Source of the DNA: Cornus controversa
Lineage: Eukaryota > Streptophyta > Magnoliopsida > Cornales > Cornaceae
NCBI GenBank assembly: GCA_026545225.1
Contig: CM048846.1
Span: 85,267,270-85,331,269 of the forward strand
Direction of reading: 5' to 3'
DNA: 64,000 bases
Positions 55,201 to 64,000 of this stretch are shown piece by piece (the stretch's first letter is position 1; every line of letters starts with the position of its first letter). The position numbers and the translations under genes are program-made. The notes under the pieces are model-generated. The model was not told the origin of the DNA. It made no database searches and was given only the letters and a program-made list of their open reading frames with translations.

Positions 55201-57426
55201 AAACCCCTCTCTCTCCTGTTCTCTTTTCTTCTGCTCAAAGAAAGGAGGGGAAAGTCAGAGAATTTTGAATCTGGGTTTTTACAGTAATTTGGATGATGAT
55301 AAAGGGCATCTTATGAAATAATATTTTAGGGTTTAATAAAAGGCGAAAGTAAATTACAAACCCCTCAACCATCAAGTTGTTGCAAAATTTACTCCCAAGT
55401 TATTAAATTTCTCAATTAAGTCCTCCAACATTTAAAAAAAACTCATATTGCACCATGTGACTGAATAAAATAGATAAAATTATATATATATAAAATCCTT
55501 ACTAGTTAAAACATAAAAATAAAAATAAAAAACTAAAATATAAATATAAAATGACTTTTTAAACCCTTGCTTTTTTCTTAGCTTTCGAGGGTTAAAAAAG
55601 TCATTTTATATTTCATTTTCTGTTTCTTAACTAGTAAGGTTTTTTGTAATTTTATCTCTTTTATTAGGCTTCAAGATTGTAATGTAAGTCTTTTTTAAAG
55701 TTGTAAGATTCAATTGAAATATTTGATAATTGAGCAATAGATTTTGCAATAATTTGATAGTTGATGGGTGTTTAAATATATAAAACACAAAAATCTATAT
55801 AAGAAAAATATAGATAATATGAATTGAGAAAGAAAATGTGAACTTTGAGATAGAAAGACACCTCTATCATAATCTCATAGTCACTTCTTCTCACACGTAG
55901 AAATTGATGGTTTACAATTTTTCAAGAGTAATATTACAATGCCTGAATTAATTTTTTGGGATTTCAATAAACAGTATTCAATAAAGACTCTTACATCGTA
56001 ATCAATAAGATAGATTCTCTCTTCTCCTATAGTGTTTCAATCAATATTTGACATCTTAGTAGATTTTAAAAATCGATCGGCATTTTTATCATTTTTTTTT
56101 TCAATACAACTTTATATGTTCGCATTAATATCTCTCTTTTTTTATTACATTCACAAAAGACTCTAATTACCAGGAATTAATGTTGTTGCTTTTAAACTCA
56201 GAAAAAGTAAAAGTGTGTAATAGAAATGAGATAATAATAATTTTTAAAGAGCGTCATTGACCAAAAAAACACATTGAAGAGGGTCCCTTAATATTGAGTT
56301 CATATTCTAACCGTTTAGATGCATATTAGAAAATTTAGTAATGTCATAAATTAAATTTTAATTAAATAATATGATTTTTTTAATAAAATAAAATTAATAG
56401 AGTTGAATAATGTCATAAATTGAAATTTAATTAAATTATATGATTTTTATTAAAACATATATTAACAATTTCAAAACAAAAGGAGGTGGATTACATGATT
56501 GAAGTGGATATAAATTATAGAGTCAACTGAGCTCTTCAAAAGTCACTTGGTTTGTCAATTAACATCACAAGTGGGACTCAATTGGCATTAAAATGCACAG
56601 TGTAAAGTATTATTTGTAAACTGTTTCAGTTAGCTCTTCAAAGGCGTTGTTTGAATTAAGAAAAGAGAAGAGAAATGAAATGAAATGATAAAATTAGTTA
56701 TGAGATAAAAGAAAAAAAAATAGTAGTAATAATTTGTGTTCATGTTTGGATAAATTAATAAAGAAAGAAAAGAAAAAGAAAATGATAATATTATTGTTTG
56801 AAAAAGTTAAAGGAGAGAAAAGAAAAGAAAGTATTTTAACCAATTTACTATTATATCTCTTTTTATTTACTATCATGTCTATTTATCTTTTAAATATTAG
56901 GGTTAGTTTTGATATTAAGAAAATTTTATTTAAACCTTATCATTTCTCTCCAAATTTTTTTACTTTTGGGAAGATAACATATAAAAGATTTGGAGGAATA
57001 AGCTATTCCTCCAAATCACTTATAATCATTTCTTTTCTTTCCTTTTTAACAAACTAAATAAAAAATATTATTCCTCCCTTTCTTTTCTTTTCTTTTCTTT
57101 TCTTTTCTTTTCCATCAATTCATACTAGCCCAAAGTGATTATTGATTAGCATTTTTCAAAATCTATTACCTCAGGACTTTGCACTCAAACATTATGCTTG
57201 CATCAATTTTTATTTTATTTTTATATTTTTGTTATTTTTTACTCTACCAGACTACCAATATGATATGTTCGTATTTGAATATATACAATAAATATTGGCT
57301 ACCAATGATTGTTCACATAGACCTCTTATAAGTGAGTGTAGATCCTCATTCTCATTATTATCATCATCATCATCATTGCCTTAGTCTCGTATGAATGGAG
57401 TCGGTCACATGAATTATCTCTCTATA

Positions 57427-57467
<41 letters not shown>

Positions 57468-57493
57468 TGTGTTGTACTTGTAAATGTGTAATA
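55201..57493. other. Intergenic DNA upstream of RPN9
   Basis: It contains a fold-back at 55358-55773 (listed separately), an A/T-rich direct repeat of ~70 bases around 56320-56460 (AATAATGTCATAAATT, then TTTAATTAAAT), a TTTTC pentamer run at 57078-57110 and a TA repeat at about 57427-57462. No gene was seen. Confidence 0.45.
55358..55773. repeat. Fold-back repeat in the RPN9 upstream region
   Basis: Arms of about 190 bases pair in reverse complement, for example AAACCCCTCAACCATCAA against TTGATAGTTGATGGGTGTTT, and AAATCCTTACTAGTTAA against TTAACTAGTAAGG. The hairpin tip lies around 55550-55610 (AAATGACTTTTTAA against TTAAAAAAGTCATTT). It starts about 280 bases before the RPN9 start codon. 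Confidence 0.7.
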
Positions 57494-57498
57494 CAAAA

Positions 57499-59269
57499 TG
57501 TAAAAGTTAGACAATAGGGAGAAGAAAGAATAAGAGAAAATTTTGAATTTCTTATTATATTCTAGAAGCTATACAAATAGCCTATTTATAAGCTAAGTGA
57601 GTGCAATACAAGGTAGGAGGTAGGTGAGTGTTATATAAGATAGGTGGTAGCGAGTGTTGCACAAGAAATGTATCTAGTTCTATTGTATGTCTAGGTAAAT
57701 ATAGTATATATAAAATATGAATTATAAACATCAACAACCCCTTCAAACTCAAGGTAGGTTACATGAAGCCAGCTTGAGTTTGGAGACAAAATCACGAAAG
57801 CGGTTTGGTGATGATGTGACTGACGTGGATTGCTAATAAGCCTAATATAGTAGTAAATCACATGCAGACTTAGAGCGTGTAACAACAGCGGACAAAACCT
57901 TTGGGTGAGCGCATGGAAGCGCACCAATAAATCAATAGATGGGTTTCCACCTATAATGAGCAGATGGGATTTTACCTATGATGTAGATAGGTTTTCACCC
58001 ATAATGTAGATTGAGGCGCTTGGAAGCGTAGTGGCGAAGCTATAAAGATCCGGCACTTTAAGGCGCACAGAAACATGTGATTACCACTGGAGGCGCGTGA
58101 AAGTGTGTAGGCAAAGCTTTGAAGATCCAACACATTGAGGTGCATGGAAACACATTATTACCACCGGAGGTGTGTGGAAACGTGGTGACAGAGTTATGAA
58201 GATTTGACACATTGAGGCGCATTGAAGTGCGTGATTACCACTAGAGGCTGGTGGCAAAGAAATGAAAATCTGGCATATAAACGCGCACGGAAGTACATGA
58301 TGATCACTAGAGGCATATGGAAGCACTGTGGTCAATTAAGGAGTCGTGTGATTACCATTGGAGGGCAGACGAAAATGCTATGGTCAATTACAGAGGCTTG
58401 TGATTTCCACTAGAGGGCGCAAAGAAATGCGGTGGTCATAGAAATGCAGTGGTCAATCACGAAATCGTGTGATTACCACTGGAGGGCATTGAAGGTGCGT
58501 GGAGGCGGCGACGATGCCTCAAAGCATTTTTTGGGGACATTGACAATTAACCATCGGGGATGAGGCTAATTGTGTCATCCCGCCGATGACGATGATGGAA
58601 AGAGAAGACTATCACCAGCTATTGGAGGGTGTTGGGGACACGTAGAGGTAGTAGCTAGTGGTGCCTTAAAGCGTTTTTTGGGGGACATTGATGATTGACC
58701 GTCGGGGATGAGGCTGATTATATTATCCTGCCGGTGACGATGATAGAAAGGGCTGACTATTGCCAGCCACTGGAGGGTGTTGGCGGCATCGGTACCTCAG
58801 AGCACTTTTCGGGGATATTGATGATTGACCTTCAGGGATAAGGCTGATTGTGTCATCTCGACGGTGATGATGATAGAAATAGAAGACTATTACCAGCGAT
58901 CGACCAACAACACTACTAGTGGATGACAATAGGTCGTTAGTGAAGAACCAGAAAAAAAAAAAAAAAAAGAGAATGTTTCAAAACTCTATCTCTGATACCA
59001 TTTTAAAGTTAGACAATAGAGAAAGAAGAAAGAATGAGAGAATTTTTTGAATTTCTTATTATATTCCAAAAGCTATACAAAGAGCATATTTATAAACTAA
59101 GTGATTGCAATAGAAGGTACGTGGCAGGTGAGTGTAATGCAAAGTAGGTGATAAGTGAGTGTTATATAAGATAGGTGGTAGGTGAGTATTTCACAATAAA
59201 TATATCTAATCTTATTATGTGTATAGGTAAATATAACATATGTAAAATATGAATAATAAACATCAAACA
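57499..59269 (-). mobile_element. Compact LTR element (TRIM/LARD-like) with repeat-filled interior
   Basis: Two LTR copies, 57499-57736 and 59001-59269, start TGTAAAAGTTAGACAA / TTTTAAAGTTAGACAA and end ATCAACA / ATCAAACA. A 5-base duplication CAAAA lies at 57494-57498 and 59270-59274. On the minus strand TGGTATCAGAGA (59000-58989), directly inside the right LTR, is an initiator-methionine tRNA primer site, and GAAGGGGT next to the left LTR serves as polypurine tract. The element therefore reads on the minus strand. The 1264-base interior has no gag or pol and consists largely of two families of tandem repeats. The LTRs differ by a ~30-base indel and many substitutions, so the insertion is old. 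Confidence 0.82.
58060..58900. repeat. Two successive tandem-repeat families inside the compact LTR element
   Basis: Family 1 (about 58060-58500) has seven diverged units marked by GTGATTACCACTGGAGG at about 58077, 58153, 58230, 58299, 58347, 58400 and 58468, with spacing of 48-77 bases. Family 2 (about 58510-58900) has three units of 131-150 bases marked by GGGGACATTGA...ATGAGGCTGATTGTGTCAT and a GACGATGATGGAAAG-type end. Both are GC-richer than the surroundings. Short open frames across them are composition effects. Confidence 0.75.
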
Positions 59270-59709
59270 CAAAAAAAAATAAAAAAAAAAATTTTGCACG
59301 GTTAATTTTGCATGTGTACAACATAGTATAATATAAAACTATGTAATGCAGAATATTCAGATATCTTATTCCTTTGTTATCATGCAACCTCGTTTCTTAA
59401 ATATTGATTGATTATTTTTCGCTTACTTTTTTGTACGGAATTTGAAACCTTAATCACTAGAAGTTGTATCCATTCAATTCAAAATGGTTTTTATCTTTTA
59501 TGGTAAGTTAGTTTTATTTTTACCTTGTCAAATTTTTCAAAAAAAAAAATGAAAAAGAAAAAAAGAAGAAGAAACTATGTAAGGAAATGTTGCAAACTTG
59601 CTTTGTGACAAAAATTAAACGAAAAAGAATGTTTGGGAGAGAGATAAAAGTAATTCGATAGTGTAGAAATTTCTGATGTTAATTTCCTTCTCAGTATACG
59701 TAATAGCTT

Positions 59710-60440
59710 TTTGAAAAGGGAGGCGATATTCGCACCCTTTATTTCTACGTTCGCCACTCTCAATGACATTTCTAATATTAACTTCACAAGTAATTTATTA
59801 ATTTTCTAAAAATTACACAACTTCTTTTTGAGATATTTCTTTGTCTCTAATCTTAATGTTTTCGGTCTCTTTTGACTGGATCCAAAAAAAAAAATCCTAA
59901 AAAAAGTTATTTGTGTTGAATGAAATAACTCTTTTGGTAGGACGAAAAAAGGTACATTAAAAAGAGTTATCTGTTGGATAAATTATCTATTTTAGCATGA
60001 ACGAAAAAAAGCCAAAAAAAGTTAACTATATTGAATAAATTCTCTCTTTTGAAAGGACAAAAAAAAGCACCTAAAAAATATGTTATCTTTGTTGAATAAA
60101 TTATCTCTTTTTACCAAACCCAAAAAAATAAACTTTGCAAAAAAAAAAGTTATCTCCTTTGACACAACCCAAAAAAAAGTATAATACAAAAAAAAAAATT
60201 ATCTCTTTTGACACCAAAAAAAATGTTATATTTATTGAATAAATTATCTCCTTTAACAAGACCCAAAAAAAGAGAGTATATTATGCAAAAAAAAAAAAAA
60301 GAAGGACTATCTCTTTTGATAGGACGGAAAAAAAGGTACCTAAAAAAAGTTATCTCCGTAGAATAATTTATCTCTTTTGAATGGACCAAAAAAAAAGGTA
60401 CTAAAAAAATGTTATATTTGTTGCATAAATTATCTCTTTT
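59710..60440. repeat. A/T-rich degenerate tandem array, right copy
   Basis: Same lead-in (GGCGATATTCGCACC here, GGCGATATTCACACT at 3203) and same repeated unit (TTGAATAAATTATCTC, TTTTGACAGGACCC-like, A-runs) as 3180-3800, here with about ten decayed units. Confidence 0.6.
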
Positions 60441-60489
60441 GAAGTCCGGAGATGCACTTATATAATAGATTACAACAGGATATAGGACG

Positions 60490-60740
60490 CAAGTCATCTC
60501 AAGTAGATGGGTGGGGAGTTTTTGGAACCAGAGAGATAAATGTAGAGTTTATTTCCTTGAGGATCCTCCCTGAAATGAAGAAATTCTTTACAGCTGCAAT
60601 AATTTCCTAGCTGATTGTTGGCCAGGCAACTTTGAAGAAAAATCCATTGAATCCGTCGAGCCCAGGGCTTTTGGTGTTATAAAAGGACAACATACAAGCT
60701 TTGATTTCGTCATCAGTTGGGATGGTAATTAAAGACTGCA
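60490..60740 (-). pseudogene. LINE reverse-transcriptase fragment
   Basis: The minus strand reads PTDDEIKACMLSFYNTKSPG, then LDGFNGFFFKVAWPTIS, a stop, then EIIAAVKNFFISGRILKEIN and FISLVPKTP. This is the segment at the start of the reverse-transcriptase domain of plant L1-type LINEs. It is cut on both sides, with the A/T-rich array to its left and the LTR at 60795 to its right. Confidence 0.8.
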
Positions 60741-60794
60741 TAAATTGGGGAGGGATGGTTTTTGAAATAAATAGAGTCAGATACTCCTTTCCTG

Positions 60795-61486
60795 TGTGAT
60801 GACCTGTACTTTTTGTTTTATTTTAAAATATATATGTATATATTTTTATTTACATAAATAGATTTACGATATATATGTATGTGTGTGTACATATATATAC
60901 CAAACGTGAGGGTGAAATAAATGACCTAACAATAACTATGAAAAGTGGGGTAGTGGAAATAATAAAAGACTTTAATAGATATGATATACTAACTTCTCAA
61001 CTCGCAAAACAGATACTCTTATATTATATGGGAGAAATTATTTGATGTTAAATGTGGAAGTAATTGTGACTTTTTAGTGGCTCATGTCAGTGATTAGTAC
61101 ATAAGAAAAGACAACGTAGATTCACCGGAGTCAGTTAATAGTATATTGGAGAAAGGAGTTTTTACAAGACATCGTTTTTCGCAAAGGCAAAAAGAAGAAA
61201 TTTTGGGTGACTAAGGTAGTGGGATTTACTCTATTTTTTTATATACATGTAGATAGAAATTACAGAAGAGATAATTTTATTAATATTCTGTTTTCGTTTA
61301 CTTTCGTGTATATTTATATTTATAGAATTCTTTTGCTAAGGAGTATTGCTTTTATTTATTTGTTGTGAATGAAATTTAAGGTACATTGGTGAACTAATTT
61401 GTTGGATACCATATGAATATATTTTGCAAGGTGGGATCAATAAAGAAGCTTTTGTATGGCAGTGTCGGGCGTATATATGGTGGGTG

Positions 61487-61545
<59 letters not shown>

Positions 61546-62397
61546 TGCATGGACTCATTGAGCCTCTTACTAATTTAACTAGGAACCAAATCTCACTTTG
61601 GTAGATTATAATTATTGAACAAGTGAAAATGGAATTTGTATCTTATGATTTTGGAGGTACAAGAGTTTTTGTTTTGAGTAATGCTACATGAATTGTATCA
61701 TGCATATGAGTTTGAATGAATTTTCTATGTGTGTTTGATCTTGCATAACTGGTTGAAAATACGAACGGTTGTAATCACTTCGGTTAAAAAATTGAGAATT
61801 GTTTCGGAACCTTAGTTGGCAGTCAGCGGTTCGTCGAGAGAATGACTGAAAATCCGCTGGTGTGTGCAGTATTCATGTCGAGATCTTTAATTTTATCAAA
61901 AAAGTTTATGATTAAATTTCTTATGTTATTTATTCTTATTTTGATTGCTTATAGTTATTTTAGTAAACAACCGATACATTGCATTGTTTTCTTCTTTTCA
62001 TTCTGTCTTATTGTATATATGAGTTTAGAGTTATTTTCCTTACTGGGTGGTTGTGCTCACTCCAATATTTTTTAGGTTTAGTCGGAATCAGCAGTAACGA
62101 AGATTTTTCCGAACTCACTTAAGGATGTTTTCTGGATATAAGGAGTTTAAAAAAATGCTGTTAAATTTCAATAATGTTTTGAAATACTTCAGTTATATGT
62201 TTTTAAGACAAAGATATTTCATTTGTGATTTTTCCTTAATTTGAAGGATGATAGGTGGATTATTGTAATGGTTTTTATTTTTTATTTTTTATGTTATGAT
62301 GTGTTTTCTTTGAATACTTACGATTGCTTATTTTTTTCCCTTCATTTATTATTATTATTTTTTTTTAAAATCATGTCTCGAAAATTGGGGTGTGACA
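60795..62397 (+). mobile_element. Ty3/gypsy 5' LTR (start approximate)
   Basis: It begins near TGTGATGACCTG and ends GGGGTGTGACA at 62397, giving about 1.6 kb. It is followed after three bases by TGATATCAGAGCAC, one base off the initiator-methionine tRNA primer site TGGTATCAGAGC. A TA/TG microsatellite lies within it at 61489-61541. Only one LTR is in the window, so the start cannot be confirmed by its partner. Confidence 0.65.
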
Positions 62398-64000
62398 GAG
62401 TGATATCAGAGCACAGTTTAGGTCTTGGACATAAATATGAATTTTTTTTAATGACATCACACGGTAAAGGCAAACAGGTGTAAAAGGAACAACCTAGAGT
62501 TAGACCTAGGCAAGAAAACTATCGAGCTGGTTATGGTTCAAACCCACCTCATTTCTTACTGGAAAGAATGGTAATGGAGCTTGACCACAAGGTTGACATA
62601 GGGTTCAGAGTGTTGTTCAAGAAATTCAAGAATTAGGAAACCTGGTGGTATTGGCTATGAAAGAAGGAAGTAAAACTGAAGGAGATGATGACAATATCTT
62701 TGTCATCATCTCTGACAGTGAGGAGGAAGATCTATCGGAAGAATATAGTCCTGGGATGCACTAGAAAGGGGGCCAAGCTACCCTAATAAGTAGTTAAGGA
62801 AGTTGCTAGGTTATGATTAATGCCCATGTCTTGCCTACAAAATTTCTAATAAAATGTTATGAATTATATTTTATGGAAACACAATTAATACTTTATCATG
62901 CTAATATGATGTTTGGTAGGTTGTTTTTCGCTTTAAAAAAAACATAAAGTAACGAAACCCCTTTCATTATTAGGAAACGATGGAAGGTGTTTCAGGCTTT
63001 ACACCTTAAGCTACTAGTGATATGAACGATATGTTGTGAAATATGGCTGAAGTTATGCAACAAATTGCTCATACAACTTCGCAACATCCTTAAAATGGGA
63101 ATGGTAAAAATAGATACATGATAGCTCAACAAAAAATTTGAAAGATGAAACCACCAGTCTTCAAGGGAGACCCTAATCCAATATAGGCCGAAGAATGGCT
63201 TAGAAGAATAAAAAAACACTAAAATGCTTTAGATATACCAGAGGATTTAAAAGTTTCCATTACTAGTCATCAGTTAGAGGGTCAGGCAAATAGATGGTCG
63301 GAGATGATAAAAAGGGCTCATGGAAATGAAATCATGGCATTGAACACCTTCGAGGAAATTTTTCTCTAGAAGTATTTTCTAGAAGTGGCACGTGATGCAA
63401 AGATTAGAGAATTTATGAAGCTCATACAAAGGGATAAAATAGTGGCGCAGTACGAAACAAAATTTGAGAAATTATCACATTTCGCTCCATATCTAGTGGT
63501 AGATGAGGTTTCCAAGGCCAAGCGATTTGAGGCCTTAGGTTGTCCATTAGAAAAAAAATCTCAGTGTTAAAATTACGAAGATATGTTGACATCGTGGATA
63601 GAGCTTTAATAGCAGAGGAGGAGTGGCAAGATGGCAAAAAGATTCAGGAATCTCTCAACCAGAATAGGAAACGAATGCAACAAGATCAAGGCAGAAACAG
63701 GCGTCAAAATACCGGACCTCAATTCATCTAGAAACATCCAGTCCTATAATGGTGGTCAAGGTAGCTGCGCATGTTTTCACTACAAATAACTATGACACAT
63801 AAAGAGAAATTGCCCACAACTGTTGATGCAACCCAGACTAATTTAACAAGCACTAACTCAAGCCCTGGTTCCTTATTAAGCTAGACCACCACAACTGTAT
63901 CAACAACGTCATCCACAACAACAACCTCAAGGAGCGTATCCATCATTTCATTCGCTGCAGCCAACTCAGGGAGCGTATCCACCATTTCGTCCTTAGCAAC
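62398..64000 (+). pseudogene. Ty3/gypsy gag region, decayed, runs off the window
   Basis: Downstream of the primer site, gag-type sequence appears in pieces: MKPPVFKGDPNPI, then AEEWLRRIKKH (63146-63222), then VSITSHQLEGQANRWSEMI and YETKFEKLSHFAPYLV (63245-63500). A glutamine/proline-rich linker continues to 64000. Several in-frame stops (for example at 63184, 63220 and 63368) show that it is inactive. The remaining pol part and 3' LTR would lie to the right. Confidence 0.75.

Noticed and set aside
1..64000. tRNA, rRNA or snoRNA genes, and integrated plant virus sequence
   Set aside because: Only tRNA-derived SINEs and primer-site matches were seen. No intact tRNA cloverleaf, rRNA segment or viral replicase, coat or movement-protein sequence was recognised by eye; a covariance-model search would be more sensitive.

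Overview
The window is nuclear DNA of a flowering plant, almost certainly a eudicot. It is A/T-rich, with spliced genes carrying long introns, and most of the space is transposable-element (TE) remains. I cannot name the species. Three host genes are supported by translated exons and splice sites. They are the 3' end of a phosphomevalonate kinase gene (PMK, +, 823-1092), a complete extra-large G protein gene (XLG3-like, +, CDS 22107-37744, 8 coding exons, 865 aa), and a complete 26S proteasome lid subunit gene (RPN9/PSMD13, -, CDS 55075-41203, 6 exons, 386 aa). XLG3 and RPN9 are convergent. From memory, PMK and XLG3 also lie close together in Arabidopsis (At1g31910 and At1g31930), so the left half may be conserved microsynteny. 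RPN9 is not part of that pairing.

Region by region: 1-1092 is the last intron and last exon of PMK. 2006-2945 is a broken S-domain receptor kinase on the minus strand. 3180-3800 is an A/T-rich repeat array with a homologous partner at 59710-60440. 5907-13476 is a Mutator-like element (MULE) with ~480-bp terminal inverted repeats (TIRs), a perfect 9-bp target-site duplication (TSD) and a decayed transposase. 13.5-21 kb is intergenic, with small DNA elements, a CCA-rich stretch, hairpins and a SINE. 21.1-37.7 kb is XLG3. Its 8.47-kb sixth coding intron holds a LINE with a duplicated tail, a Ty3/gypsy-type retroelement with a 5-bp TSD and a nested hAT-like insertion, and a dispersed DNA element. 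38.27-40.34 kb, between the two gene 3' ends, has a fold-back element and a short-LTR relic. 41.2-55.1 kb is RPN9, whose three large introns carry further insertions. 55.1-64 kb has a fold-back upstream of RPN9, a compact LTR element (57499-59269) filled with tandem repeats, an A/T-rich array, a LINE fragment, and the 5' LTR plus decayed gag of a Ty3/gypsy element running off the window.

The three host genes are not a pathway. PMK works in the mevalonate route, XLG3 in heterotrimeric G-protein signalling and RPN9 in the proteasome lid. I see no defence system, gene cluster or RNA gene array. The most unusual items are structural: the tandem-repeat-filled compact LTR element, the retroelement with a duplicated zinc-knuckle/protease block, the MULE with extra internal inverted and tandem repeats, a likely GC-AG intron in RPN9, three fold-back elements in or beside genes, and long G/C homopolymers inside introns.
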